A DNA stretch of 64,000 nt from JBMORL01 sp049322335 (GTDB lineage Bacteria; Bacteroidota; Bacteroidia; Flavobacteriales_D; UBA2798): NCBI GenBank assembly GCA_049322335.1, contig JBMORL010000102.1, forward strand, positions 4,792-68,791. The letters run 5' to 3'. A program made the translations under genes and the position numbers. Shown piece after piece: positions 16,039 through 24,799 of this stretch. Numbering within the stretch: position 1 is the stretch's first letter; each line of letters starts with the position of its first letter. The notes beneath the pieces were generated by a model that saw only the letters and a program-made list of their open reading frames with translations, did no database searches and was not told the origin of the DNA.

Positions 16039-17145
16039 TTAATGATGCGCTTCTTCTGTTGCTCCTCCGAAATACAGAGCAGCAAGAAGGGTAAACACAT
16101 AGGCTTGTAAAAATGCCACAAGCAACTCAAGGCAATTCATAAAAATGGCAAAAGCAGTAGATACAATGGAAACACCGAACCCACCGGCTGCACCGTATTT
16201 ATCATTAAAAATAAAGATCAGCCCAACGAAAGCTAAAATGATAATGTGTCCCGCTGTTACGTTGGCAAAAAGACGAAGCATCAATACAAATGGTTTGGAA
16301 AACACACCGAGGATTTCGATGGGAATCATGATCGGCAATAACCAGAGAGGAACTCCGGGAGGCGCCACAATGTGCATCCAGTAATTTTTATTGGCATTGA
16401 TGGTAGTGATGATAAAAGTGATGAGCGCGAGAACAAGTGTCACCGCAATATTTCCGGTTACATTTATTCCGCCTAAAAAGGGAATCAGCCCCAAAAGATT
16501 ATTGAAGAGAATGAAGAAAAATAAAGTAAGCAGGAAAGGCATAAATCTTTCGTAGTGGTGCCCGATGGAAGGCTTTGCTACTTCATCGCGAAGGAAAATA
16601 ATAAGCGGCTCGAAAAACGATTGAGCTCCGCTGGGCGCGCCATTGTTGTTGGCTTTGTAAGCTTTGGCAATTTTTGAGAAGAGCCAGAACATCAGGATAA
16701 CGATAACCAGCAAACCAGTTACGTTTTTGGTAATAGAAATATCGGTTACCGCTTCTGCGTTGTGAGGATGTCCGTGTTCATCTAACTCAAGTTCGCTGCC
16801 GTTAAGCTTATAAATTTTTTCGTGGAGAAGAACATATCCTTCATGTTCGTAATAGGTTTCTTCTTCGGGAGAATTTTTGAGATCTGCTTTTTTTGGATTG
16901 TGGTAGAATGAACCCGAGGAGAACACTTTTATTCCCCCATCAATAATGATGACGGGAAGAGGAATGGCAAAATCACCGGCAATATGAATTTCGTGGGCAT
17001 CCTGAACGTGATGGAGAATGGTTTTTCCCGCATCAAATTTTCCTTCTTCAGAACTGGCTGAAACGCCCGAAAAAGGGGCAAAAATGGCAAACAGTAAAAT
17101 GGCTGAAACCCTTACGAATCGTTGAAAAGCAGCGGTTTGAATCAT
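16039..17145 (-). CDS. atpB: ATP synthase Fo subunit a
   Basis: 368 residues, of the long Bacteroidota type. From ATG 17145 it has a signal-like N-terminus (RVSAILLFAIFAPFSGVSA) and a periplasmic domain of about 130 residues before the membrane part. The proton-channel arginine lies in FVLMLRLFANVTAGHIIILAF. An upstream TTG (17205) keeps the frame open, but the operon promoter (17178-17206) sits across it, so ATG 17145 is the real start. It is the first gene after that promoter. Confidence 0.96.
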   Translation of the reverse strand: MIQTAAFQRFVRVSAILLFAIFAPFSGVSASSEEGKFDAGKTILHHVQDAHEIHIAGDFAIPLPVIIIDGGIKVFSSGSFYHNPKKADLKNSPEEETYYEHEGYVLLHEKIYKLNGSELELDEHGHPHNAEAVTDISITKNVTGLLVIVILMFWLFSKIAKAYKANNNGAPSGAQSFFEPLIIFLRDEVAKPSIGHHYERFMPFLLTLFFFILFNNLLGLIPFLGGINVTGNIAVTLVLALITFIITTINANKNYWMHIVAPPGVPLWLLPIMIPIEILGVFSKPFVLMLRLFANVTAGHIIILAFVGLIFIFNDKYGAAGGFGVSIVSTAFAIFMNCLELLVAFLQAYVFTLLAALYFGGATEEAHH

Positions 17146-17177
17146 CAGAAAATGGCCTTGGTTTTTTAATTCAGCGG

Positions 17178-17206
17178 CAAAAGTAGTGTTTATTGGGAAA
17201 TACAAA
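17178..17206 (-). promoter_or_regulatory. Promoter of the atpB-E-F-H-A-G operon
   Basis: Minus-strand TTTG (17203-17206), 17 nt, then TACTTTTG (17178-17185): exact match to the Bacteroidota -33/-7 consensus with normal spacing. Predicted start of transcription is about 25-30 nt before the atpB ATG. Confidence 0.75.
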
Positions 17207-17259
17207 AATAATTAGGGTCATTTTTTACCCCAATTCTACGAACCAGAGAATGTGGCCGA

Positions 17260-17652
17260 TTAATGCTGTTTACCAGAAGGTTGGGGAGATTTTACCAATT
17301 GCAGCAAAAAATAAATATCAACAATAAAAAACAGGAAATACTGAAGAGCAAAAATAAGCACCGGTTTAACAGGATTTTTGGTTACTATAATCGTTATCAC
17401 AATAATAATCATAGCCAGGAAAATGCGGACAAAAGAAGAGAGCATAAAAGCGTTCACGAATTTCCGGGAGTCTTTATTCACCTGCCCGGAAAGTAAAAGA
17501 TGATGGGCAATGGCAGTTACCGGGAAATAGGCAAAACTGATGTATACAAAAACCGGGATTTTTTCTTCCGAAATCATTGGCCAGGAAAAAATAACCGCTG
17601 CAATACAAAAAGCAGCAAGTAAAAGGTTAGTGAGAACAAATTTTTGATTCAT
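17260..17652 (-). CDS. Small four-helix membrane protein in the AtpI position
   Basis: 130 residues from ATG 17652. Four hydrophobic segments are visible: VLTNLLLAAFCIAAVIF, IPVFVYISFAYFPVTAIAHH, RIFLAMIIIVITIIV and LIFALQYFLFFIVDIYFLLQL. The start overlaps the preceding AtpZ-like gene by one base (TGATG), which implies translational coupling. The size and place upstream of atpB suggest an AtpI-like assembly helper of the c ring, but no family motif proves it. Confidence 0.7.
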   Translation of the reverse strand: MNQKFVLTNLLLAAFCIAAVIFSWPMISEEKIPVFVYISFAYFPVTAIAHHLLLSGQVNKDSRKFVNAFMLSSFVRIFLAMIIIVITIIVTKNPVKPVLIFALQYFLFFIVDIYFLLQLVKSPQPSGKQH

Positions 17653-17864
17653 CAGTTGCGTGTGGTTACAATCACAATATACATGGCCAAAGCTACGGAA
17701 GCCAGTGAAAGTACCAATGTGAAAACAGGAAAACCGGGTTGCAGCCATTGGTCGAGGCGATAACCTCCATAGGCTCCGCCCGTAATGACGGCCGCCATTT
17801 TAAAGCTCATCGAAGTGTACTTATAGAAACTGTTATCAGGCTGTTTTTTCGGAGAGGAGGACAT
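17652..17864 (-). CDS. AtpZ/AtpI family protein
   Basis: 70 residues with two membrane helices: MAAVITGGAYGGYRLDQWL and VFTLVLSLASVALAMYIVIV. The Gly-rich first helix followed by G-x-x-L-D is typical of AtpZ/AtpI ATP synthase accessory proteins, proposed to act in Mg/Ca uptake or c-ring assembly. The start at ATG 17864 lies 29 bp inside the end of the bactofilin gene, and the stop overlaps the next start by one base. Confidence 0.82.
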   Translation of the reverse strand: MSSSPKKQPDNSFYKYTSMSFKMAAVITGGAYGGYRLDQWLQPGFPVFTLVLSLASVALAMYIVIVTTRN

Positions 17865-18288
17865 TCTCTTTCTTTTGGGTATCGGCTATTTTCATGTCTT
17901 TGATGAGTCCGCCCATGCTGCAGGTTCCCGAGAAAGAAGCGCCCGGCTCAATAGCCAGTTTATTGGCCGTGATATCACCGGTAAGTTTTGCGGTGGCTTT
18001 GAGTGACAGCAGTTGGTTGACCGATATTTTTCCTACGAATGAGCCTTCTACATCGGCATTTTCGCAAATGATTTCTCCTTCGATAGAACCGCTGGGGCCA
18101 ATTACCAGTCTGCCTTTGGTATTGATGGTACCTTTAAGCCTTCCGTCAATGCGGATGTTGCTGTCGCTTTTGATGTCTCCTTCGATAGAAGTCCCTTCCA
18201 CAATACGGTTTAGGCGGTCGGGAGAATTTACGTCCATTGGTTTGCTCATAGTGCTTGTATTAGTGTTATTACTCTTGCTATTGAACAT
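17836..18288 (-). CDS. Bactofilin (polymer-forming cytoskeletal protein)
   Basis: 150 residues. The core is a DUF583 right-handed beta-helix with short glycine-spaced rungs: VEGTSIEGDIKSDSNIRIDG, RLKGTINTKGRLVIGPSG, SIEGEIICENADVEGSFVG, ATAKLTGDITANKLAIEPG. N- and C-terminal tails are disordered. Bactofilins polymerise without nucleotide and organise cell-wall enzymes. The gene overlaps AtpZ by 29 bp and has its own -7 element 18 nt upstream, so it probably leads a bactofilin-AtpZ-AtpI-like transcript. Confidence 0.92.
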   Translation of the reverse strand: MFNSKSNNTNTSTMSKPMDVNSPDRLNRIVEGTSIEGDIKSDSNIRIDGRLKGTINTKGRLVIGPSGSIEGEIICENADVEGSFVGKISVNQLLSLKATAKLTGDITANKLAIEPGASFSGTCSMGGLIKDMKIADTQKKENVLLSEKTA

Positions 18289-18305
18289 TTTGGTGGGTTT
18301 GCGGA

Positions 18306-18313
18306 CAAATATA
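18306..18313 (-). promoter_or_regulatory. -7 promoter element of the bactofilin gene
   Basis: Minus-strand TATATTTG, exact to TAnnTTTG, 17 nt before the ATG at 18288. No clear -33 TTTG is seen. Confidence 0.5.
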
Positions 18314-18743
18314 GTTAAATAGTTAACTGGTTGAATGGAGAATGGGGAAAAAGTAAAGGAGAGGCCCCCTTTTTTATTATTTGCAGGGGAAAGAGGGAAA
18401 GATGTTAGAGAGAAGGGAATGAAGAATGATGAGGTGAGATGCCGAAGTACGAGCGAAACGATTTTTGAGATGAGAGATTTGAAGTGGAATGCGGATCAGA
18501 GGATTGTTGATTACATGATTGTTGATGTGAAATGCGAATACATGAGTTTTGAGCTTGCCACGCGTCTTGGCGTGGTTTAGAAGAGAAATGCAAAGTGATG
18601 TATTAAGAGGGAAGAAACGGGGCGAGAAATACGGAAGTATTTGTTAAATGAGTATAAAGTTTTGATTGAAATACGAATTTACATTTTACCACCTGCCAAT
18701 GACTATTAACCAAACCGCCAACTGTCGCTGCCCACTGCTGCTT
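18314..18743. repeat. Gene-free region with dispersed intergenic repeats
   Basis: About 430 bp with no credible gene; the 81-codon frame at 18335-18580 is low-complexity purine text. Segment 18481-18517 matches the reverse complement of 57628-57664 at 34 of 37 bases. Segment 18464-18477 (TTTGAGATGAGAGA) is identical to 24809-24822. This is a patchwork of short repeats found elsewhere in the window. Confidence 0.7.
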
Positions 18744-19580
18744 TCATTTCCCTGTTTTCACTTTTATCTCTTCTCCCTTCAGCCATTTTTCAATAAGTTT
18801 TTCATTGGTAGAAAGAGGCGCGATGCGGTAAGATGTGCTGGCGTTGAACGCATCAGAATAAACGGCTTTTTCTATCATTACTCCTGCTGATGAAATGTAA
18901 TTGGAATGAATGAAATACAATTCTTTGTTGCGGAACAATAAAAATCCCACATGAAAATCGAGACCGGCAAAATAGAGGCCTTCGGTGTAATTTTTATTGA
19001 AAATTTCCTGTAGTTCGCGGGATGAAACGGAATAAATGTCAACGGTATCTGTCAATGCAATGCTGCAGGCTTCGTTGAAAGGATTTTGTTGCGCAAGTTT
19101 ATAACGATCAACATTAAAACCAACATGTAATAAAACAGTAGAAACAAAATACCCGCAGGCAACTACTCCTGTTTTGGGTATAGCAGTGTATCCGCTAAAA
19201 TCCCAGGGAGTGCCATACCAATGGGGAATGAATTTATTGAGAATAGCGTCTTCAAGAAAAGCGGCCGCTTTTACCTGAGGAGGAACAGTATCGGTAAGGT
19301 GGATCTGTGACTCAGCGTAAAGCGACTTTCGTTTTGATAGCGCTTCATTTTTCCAGTCGGCATATTTTTTACGCGGGGAGAGAAGAATGCCGAGCGACAA
19401 AGTATCAATGACAGTTGAATCGGTTGTTTTTATTTCTGCCGGTGCCGGCTTTTCAACAGCGCTATTTTTTTCCTCAGCCGAAACAGAACAGGAGGAAATA
19501 AATAATGATAAAACAAAAAGGAATAAAAAAAAACCTGTAGTTGAATTTTTACCTGATTTTAAACCTTCAGCTTTTAACAT
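18744..19580 (-). CDS. Lipoprotein with possible papain/NlpC-like thiol hydrolase domain
   Basis: 278 residues. Lipoprotein signal GFFLFLFVLSLFISSC, with Cys at about residue 31. The body has WYGTPWDFSGYT, then KTGVVACGYFVSTVLLHVG and later LDFHVGFLLFRNKELYFIHS. A Cys at the head of a helix followed by a His on a beta strand (HVGFL) is the layout of NlpC/P60 and papain-fold enzymes; the small-small-C-G-x-F form also fits. I see no defined family name. It starts 9 bp after the PorW stop on the same strand, so it is likely co-expressed with the T9SS gene. Confidence 0.55.
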   Translation of the reverse strand: MLKAEGLKSGKNSTTGFFLFLFVLSLFISSCSVSAEEKNSAVEKPAPAEIKTTDSTVIDTLSLGILLSPRKKYADWKNEALSKRKSLYAESQIHLTDTVPPQVKAAAFLEDAILNKFIPHWYGTPWDFSGYTAIPKTGVVACGYFVSTVLLHVGFNVDRYKLAQQNPFNEACSIALTDTVDIYSVSSRELQEIFNKNYTEGLYFAGLDFHVGFLLFRNKELYFIHSNYISSAGVMIEKAVYSDAFNASTSYRIAPLSTNEKLIEKWLKGEEIKVKTGK

Positions 19581-19589
19581 TCCACCTTT

Positions 19590-22295
19590 TTACTTCAGAT
19601 AATTTTCCTGGAAAAACTTTTTGTAATCGGCTACTTTTTTCTCCACAAAAAATGAAGCGTAATTTTTGGCAGTGATCACAAAGTATTCAGCTGATTTCAG
19701 GTTTTTCATCTTATCATTTTCATTCAGAAAAGCCTGGTAATATTCCATGGCTTTTTGTTTGTTCTCCAAACTTTTAATGATGATAAGCTGGTTGTCGGTG
19801 TCAAGAAAATTATTGGTCACTTTTAACCCTTTGGCAGAAAAAAAAGCGGTGTTGAAATCCGAAAATTTTGCTTTGGCATCGTTAATACTTCCCATCGTAT
19901 TGGGGAAAAGCAGGATGAAAAAATGTTCGGCTTCCGATTCATAAACATACGTTCCGCCCGACATGGCATTTTCCACCGATTTTTTGTTGCGGATATAATC
20001 AAGAATTTCGGCCGCCTGTTTTCCGGTTTCATCTTTTGGAAATTTTTCAGCACATTCACTCAGCGCTTTTTCAAAACTTTCCATCTGGCGCATTTCGCCA
20101 AAACTCATAGCGCGCAAAAAATAATATTGCGGCAGGTAATGATTTTTCGGCTGATTGGTGATTACATCATGGCAGGCCGTAAGCGTATTTTCAAAATCTT
20201 TTTTCTTATACAGGTCAAACACTTGTGCATAATTTCTTCCGTCATTCAGCTTGGCGGCTTCGTCTTCGCGTTTGTAATTCGGGTTGCGGATTAATTCGGC
20301 ATATTCACTGTCGCCATGATTTTCGAGAATATCTTTTTTATACACTTCCTGTTCCGAATTTCCATCTGTAAGCAAATACATCTGGAATTTGGATGGAAGA
20401 ACATATTCGCCTTCTTCATAACGTTTCAGCAATTCTTTAAACTGTTTTGCGGCCAGGTCTTTCTGGTTGAGGCGGTCTTTGAAAATTACACCCGAAAAAT
20501 ATAAAGCATCGTGTACTTTTCTTTTAGATGCCGATACCTGTTCCGGCCCGTGGGGAATTTTTTTCTTATACGCTTCCTTTTTCTTTTCCAGCATGGCCTG
20601 TTCGTTGCTGGCCAGCGAATCGTTGCCGGTAACTTCTGCTTCTACTTCATTAAAACTTTCTTTATTGCTTCTTCTCCAGTCGTCTTCGAGTTTACGTGCG
20701 CCCCATATTTTTTTAAACTGCGAATTTCCAAAAGCCATGGTTTGCGGGTTATAAAAATACCAGCTGTTGTCGGAGTTGTTTTGTTTGCTTTCTGCTTCTT
20801 TGATGCGCGCGAGCCTTTCTTCTTCAGCCAGTCGTTTTCTTTCCGCATCTTCCTGTTCTTTTTTGATCAGATTTTCGAGGTATTTATCCAGTTCTTTCTC
20901 ACTCATTTTCGAAAGGCGCATCAGGCTGTCCTCAAGAGCAATGGTGTTGAGGTGGGTAACCAGCTCAGTAAGGCTTTTACTTTTTTCCTGGATCTTTACA
21001 TAATCCTGGTAATCTTTTGGCAATACGGCCAGGCTGCTGTCGTAATAGGCTTTTGCAGGAACATAATTTCTTTCGCCAAAACGAAGATCGGCCAAGCGCA
21101 GGTACGACTTTCCTTTTTGCCTGTCGTTGGTAATGCTGGCTTCGATGGATTTGTTGAGGAAATTTACCGCTTCATCTTTATCTTCTTCCTTAAACTCCAG
21201 TTCTGCCAGGGCATAATAAATCTGGTCGAAAAATTCCTTGTTTTTTTCATCCCGCAATAGTTTCATCAACTCGGCACGGATTCCCCTGCTGTCGCCTCCC
21301 TGGAATAATAAAGCACGGTTGATCTTGGAATAAAACTCCATCTCAAAAGTGGGGTTGAGTTTCAGCACTCTTCCATACGTATCTGATGCCACGGCCAGGT
21401 TGCCGGTTTTCTGATGTACCTGTGCAAGAATGAAAGTAAGCCTTGCTTTCTCTCTTTTTTTCTTTGCCAGCTTGATGGATTCTTCCAGTTTGTCAATGGC
21501 TTTTTCGTATTTCGCGTTGCGGATATAGAAATCGGCTTGTAAAACAGCAAGGTCTTTATGCAGGTATTCAGGAAATAAAACTTCTTCCTCTTCTTCTTTT
21601 ACCGGGGTCTTTTTTTTCTTTTTACTGCTTTTTGATTTTTTCTTGTTTGTGGGTTTTTTCTTTGGTTCAGGCTCTTCTTTTTTTGCTGTTTTTTTTCCTT
21701 CTTTTGCTTCAACGGCTTCTTCTTTGGCGTCCTGTAGTTTGTTCAGCTCTTTTTCTGCCTCCTGCATATTTCCTTCTTCCAGCCATGTTTTGGCCAGCCA
21801 CAACCGGGCATCATATTTGGTTTCAAGGTTTTTATAGGTGTTGCGCACATATTCAAATTTCTCCCGTGCAGCAGAAAATTCGCGCTTGTAAAAATGTGCT
21901 TGTCCCATCACCAGCCAGTTGTTGTCAATCCATTTGCACCATTCTTCTTTCTTATCTTTTTTTCCCGATTTTTTGGGATTGGGCATGGAATGTTTGTCAA
22001 TTACCACCGATGTTTTGGAAATGGCTTTATCCATATTCGGATAAAGCGTGGAAGCCGTTTTTTCATCGGCATAAACGTAGATGGGAAGAATTTTTGTATA
22101 ATCTTCCTTGTAAGCATCCCTATAGGTTTTCAGCGATTCCCTGATGATCTCATTGGCATTGAAATAACCATTGTAGCGGGAGGTCATGTTGTGATAGCCG
22201 CGGTTGATGCCCTTGTTTTTTTCAGTAGAGCATCCCCAATGAGCCGCCATGGCCACCAGCAGGATAAAGGCAATATGTTTTCGTCCCTGTTTCAA
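19590..22295 (-). CDS. TPR lipoprotein of the type IX secretion system, PorW/SprE-like
   Basis: 901 residues when started at TTG 22295, which gives MKQGRKHIAFILLVAMAAHWGC, a lipoprotein signal. The frame continues upstream for 105 codons but without secretory character, and a -7 element sits at 22323-22330. The mature N-terminus GINRGYHNMTSRYNGYFNAN and then many TPR-like helices (for example HFYKREFSAAREKFEYV, YEKAIDKLEESIKLAKK) match my recollection of PorW/SprE proteins of about 870 residues, needed for T9SS function and gliding. A Lys/Glu-rich insert lies near residues 195-250. The family call is strong; the mechanism is not readable. Confidence 0.82.
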   Translation of the reverse strand: MKQGRKHIAFILLVAMAAHWGCSTEKNKGINRGYHNMTSRYNGYFNANEIIRESLKTYRDAYKEDYTKILPIYVYADEKTASTLYPNMDKAISKTSVVIDKHSMPNPKKSGKKDKKEEWCKWIDNNWLVMGQAHFYKREFSAAREKFEYVRNTYKNLETKYDARLWLAKTWLEEGNMQEAEKELNKLQDAKEEAVEAKEGKKTAKKEEPEPKKKPTNKKKSKSSKKKKKTPVKEEEEEVLFPEYLHKDLAVLQADFYIRNAKYEKAIDKLEESIKLAKKKREKARLTFILAQVHQKTGNLAVASDTYGRVLKLNPTFEMEFYSKINRALLFQGGDSRGIRAELMKLLRDEKNKEFFDQIYYALAELEFKEEDKDEAVNFLNKSIEASITNDRQKGKSYLRLADLRFGERNYVPAKAYYDSSLAVLPKDYQDYVKIQEKSKSLTELVTHLNTIALEDSLMRLSKMSEKELDKYLENLIKKEQEDAERKRLAEEERLARIKEAESKQNNSDNSWYFYNPQTMAFGNSQFKKIWGARKLEDDWRRSNKESFNEVEAEVTGNDSLASNEQAMLEKKKEAYKKKIPHGPEQVSASKRKVHDALYFSGVIFKDRLNQKDLAAKQFKELLKRYEEGEYVLPSKFQMYLLTDGNSEQEVYKKDILENHGDSEYAELIRNPNYKREDEAAKLNDGRNYAQVFDLYKKKDFENTLTACHDVITNQPKNHYLPQYYFLRAMSFGEMRQMESFEKALSECAEKFPKDETGKQAAEILDYIRNKKSVENAMSGGTYVYESEAEHFFILLFPNTMGSINDAKAKFSDFNTAFFSAKGLKVTNNFLDTDNQLIIIKSLENKQKAMEYYQAFLNENDKMKNLKSAEYFVITAKNYASFFVEKKVADYKKFFQENYLK

Positions 22296-22322
22296 GGCTA
22301 TATTTCTATAACTGCAAGGATG

Positions 22323-22330
22323 CAAATATA
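22323..22330 (-). promoter_or_regulatory. -7 promoter element of the porW-like gene
   Basis: Minus-strand TATATTTG, exact to TAnnTTTG, 27 nt before the TTG start. It supports TTG 22295 against the longer frame. It lies back to back with the M23 gene promoter. Confidence 0.5.
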
Positions 22331-22400
22331 TTGTATTCTCCGTTACCCTGTTTTCTGTACAGGCCAGCCCTGCCGCAGCCCGAAACAAGCGACTTTTTGC

Positions 22401-22408
22401 GATATTTG
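22401..22408 (+). promoter_or_regulatory. Possible -7 element of the M23 peptidase gene
   Basis: GATATTTG (7/8 to TAnnTTTG), ending 8 nt before ATG 22417, so the leader would be only a few bases. Confidence 0.35.
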
Positions 22409-22416
22409 TTACCCCG

Positions 22417-23292
22417 ATGGAGCAAAAGCCCCCAAAAGAGCGGAAAAAAATCATCCGCAAACTGAAGATCAAATACCGCCTGGTGATCCAGGACGAGAAC
22501 AGCTTTGCCGAAAAATTTTCGTTGCGCCTTTCTGCATGGAACCTGTTTATCTGGGTGGGATCCATTTCCCTGCTTCTTATTTTTCTTACCACTATCGTTA
22601 TTGCCTTCACACCGCTAAGGGAGTTTATTCCCGGCTATCCTGACGGGAGCGAACGCGCCACCATGCTCGAAAACGTTAGTAAAGCCGATTCACTGGAAAA
22701 AGAATTACAGAAATACGATCAATATATTGCCGATCTGAAAATAATCCTCAGCGGGGAAACGATTCCTGACTCATTGGCAAATGCCGAAGTGAAAAAACCA
22801 AAAGAGGTGAATTTCCATAAATCCATTGCCGACTCGGCTTTGCGTTATAAAGTGGAACAGGGAGAAAAATATGAATTGCAATTTGCCAATACCGCCAGTG
22901 TGGTGACCAGCGATAACATGTATGGCGTTTTCTTTTTCACACCGCTGGAAGGAACGGTGATGCAATCCTTCGATCCCAAAACCAATCATTTTGGCATTGA
23001 TATTTCTTCGGGAAATGATGAGATGGTGAAAGCTACACTGGACGGAACGGTGATTTTTGCCGACTGGACATCTGACGGGGGACAGGAGATACACGTACAG
23101 CACAGCGGCAACATAGTTTCCATTTACAAACATAATTCGGTTTTGCTCAAAACAGCAGGCAATGTGGTGAAAGCGGGCGATCCGCTGGCTATTGTAGGAA
23201 ATACCGGAAAACAATCGCAGGGGCCGCACCTGCATTTTGAATTGTGGCACAAGGGAAAACCGGTGGACCCGCAGAATTACCTGATACTCTAA
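22417..23292 (+). CDS. M23 family metallopeptidase (LytM-like peptidoglycan endopeptidase)
   Basis: 291 residues. A basic N-terminus precedes one membrane anchor (LFIWVGSISLLLIFLTTIVIAF, about 43-64), then a helical linker and a C-terminal M23 domain. Zinc ligands: H-x-x-x-D in NHFGIDISSG, and HLHFELW with the HxH signature; PVDPQNYL closes the domain. The active site is complete, so it is probably an enzyme acting on cell-wall cross-links from the periplasmic face of the inner membrane. It is divergent from the porW-like gene and 4 bp before the GH3-like gene. Confidence 0.92.
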   Translation: MEQKPPKERKKIIRKLKIKYRLVIQDENSFAEKFSLRLSAWNLFIWVGSISLLLIFLTTIVIAFTPLREFIPGYPDGSERATMLENVSKADSLEKELQKYDQYIADLKIILSGETIPDSLANAEVKKPKEVNFHKSIADSALRYKVEQGEKYELQFANTASVVTSDNMYGVFFFTPLEGTVMQSFDPKTNHFGIDISSGNDEMVKATLDGTVIFADWTSDGGQEIHVQHSGNIVSIYKHNSVLLKTAGNVVKAGDPLAIVGNTGKQSQGPHLHFELWHKGKPVDPQNYLIL

Positions 23293-23296
23293 CGTC

Positions 23297-24799
23297 ATGG
23301 GAATTAAAGCAGCACTCAGCAAACCATACGCAAAGCTCATTCAGAAAAAAATCCGCAAATGGAGCGCAACGGCAGTGGAATGCCAGCATCAGCAAATGAA
23401 AATGCTGCTGGAAAAAGCAAAAAATACGCAGTTCGGGAAAGATCATGGATTTGCGGATATCAGATCGTACAGCGATTTTAAAAAACAAATTCCCGTTCGT
23501 GATTATGAATTGCTGAAAGACTATGTGGAAAGAGTTTTGTGCGGTGAAGAAAATGTTTTGTGGCCGGGAAAGCCGTTGTATCTCTGCAAAACTTCGGGAA
23601 CCACTTCGGGAACAAAATATATTCCGCTTACCAAAGATTCTATGCCCAATCATATCGATTCGGCTAAATATGCGTTGCTGAGTTATATAGCAGAAACCGG
23701 AAAGGCGGAATTCGTAGACGGGAAAATGATCTTTTTGCAGGGAAGTCCTGAATTGCAGACTAAAAACGGTATTCCTGTCGGAAGATTATCGGGAATTGTT
23801 GCACATCATGTTCCGAAATATCTGCAGAAAAACAGGATGCCTTCCTACGAAACCAATTGCATTGACGACTGGGAAACCAAAGTGCGCGCCATTGCCAATG
23901 AAACATTAAAAGAAGACATGCGCCTCATCAGCGGAATTCCTTCGTGGGTGCAGATGTATTTTGAAATTCTGATTCAGAAAAGCGGGAAACAACAGGTAAA
24001 AGATATTTTCAAAAACTTTTCACTTTTTGTTTATGGCGGAGTAAATTATGAGCCGTATCGCGCACGATTCGAAAATTTGATTGGAAAAAAAACCGACAGC
24101 GTGGAATTGTATCCCGCTTCCGAAGGATTTATTGCTTTCCAGGATTCGCAGGAAGCACCCGGAATGTTGTTAACGGTGAACAGCGGAATTTTTTATGAAT
24201 TCATTCCCGCTGAAGAATTTTTTAATGAAAATCCAACACGTATTTCTTTAGAAAACGCAGAGATCGGAAAAAATTATGTAATCATTCTCAACACCAATGC
24301 CGGAATGTGGGGTTACAACATTGGCGACACCATAAAATTTGTTTCAAAAGATCCGTACAGAATAATTGTCAGCGGAAGAATAAAACATTATACCTCTGCT
24401 TTTGGCGAACACGTGATTGCCGAAGAAGTGGAATTTGCCATGCAGCAAGCCATAAAAAAGTGTGGGGGAGAAGTGATCGAATTTCACCTGGCGCCACAAA
24501 TTAATCCTCCGGAAGGCGGACTGCCCTATCACGAATGGTTGGTTGAGTTTGCGAAAGAACCCGAAAACATCAACGCATTTTGTGAAGAGCTGGAAAAGGT
24601 GATGCGCGAAAAAAATATTTATTACAACGATCTTATCAAAGGAAATGTATTGCGTAACCTCGTCCTCACCAAAGTAAAACGCGATGCATTTAACGATTAC
24701 ATGAAATCGCAGGGGAAATTAGGCGGACAAAATAAAATTCCACGCCTGGCGAATGACAGGAAAATTGCAGATGGGTTGAAGAAGAGTAGTGAGATATGA
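23297..24799 (+). CDS. GH3 auxin-responsive promoter family protein (acyl-adenylating fold)
   Basis: 500 residues. The P-loop-like AMP-binding motif is CKTSGTTSGTKYIPLT; ELYPASEGFIAF and the conserved NIGDTIKF-x12-GRIKHYTSAFGEHV motif fit GH3 enzymes, which adenylate a carboxylic acid and couple it to an amine in plants. The bacterial substrate is unknown. The gene directly follows the M23 gene. Its last four residues (SSEI) and stop codon are encoded by a 14-nt tandem repeat that continues into the intergenic region, so the C-terminus was probably reshaped by repeat insertion. Confidence 0.85.
   Translation: MGIKAALSKPYAKLIQKKIRKWSATAVECQHQQMKMLLEKAKNTQFGKDHGFADIRSYSDFKKQIPVRDYELLKDYVERVLCGEENVLWPGKPLYLCKTSGTTSGTKYIPLTKDSMPNHIDSAKYALLSYIAETGKAEFVDGKMIFLQGSPELQTKNGIPVGRLSGIVAHHVPKYLQKNRMPSYETNCIDDWETKVRAIANETLKEDMRLISGIPSWVQMYFEILIQKSGKQQVKDIFKNFSLFVYGGVNYEPYRARFENLIGKKTDSVELYPASEGFIAFQDSQEAPGMLLTVNSGIFYEFIPAEEFFNENPTRISLENAEIGKNYVIILNTNAGMWGYNIGDTIKFVSKDPYRIIVSGRIKHYTSAFGEHVIAEEVEFAMQQAIKKCGGEVIEFHLAPQINPPEGGLPYHEWLVEFAKEPENINAFCEELEKVMREKNIYYNDLIKGNVLRNLVLTKVKRDAFNDYMKSQGKLGGQNKIPRLANDRKIADGLKKSSEI

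Noticed and set aside
17146..17205. 20-codon upstream extension of atpB from TTG 17205
   Set aside because: A consensus promoter (17178-17206) occupies the same bases, and ATG 17145 gives a proper signal-type N-terminus.
18335..18580. 81-codon open frame
   Set aside because: It consists of purine-rich repeat text shared with other intergenic loci and shows no protein-like composition.
20511..21260. 249-codon frame antisense to the PorW-like gene
   Set aside because: It is a shadow of the Lys/Glu-rich coding frame, rich in Phe and Leu with no domain or promoter.
22296..22610. 105-codon upstream extension of the PorW-like frame
   Set aside because: It contains no signal peptide at its start, crosses the -7 element and overlaps the divergent M23 gene; the lipoprotein signal begins at TTG 22295.
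21894..22643. 249-codon frame antisense to PorW and overlapping the M23 start
   Set aside because: It crosses the divergent promoters of two well-supported genes and has no recognisable domain.
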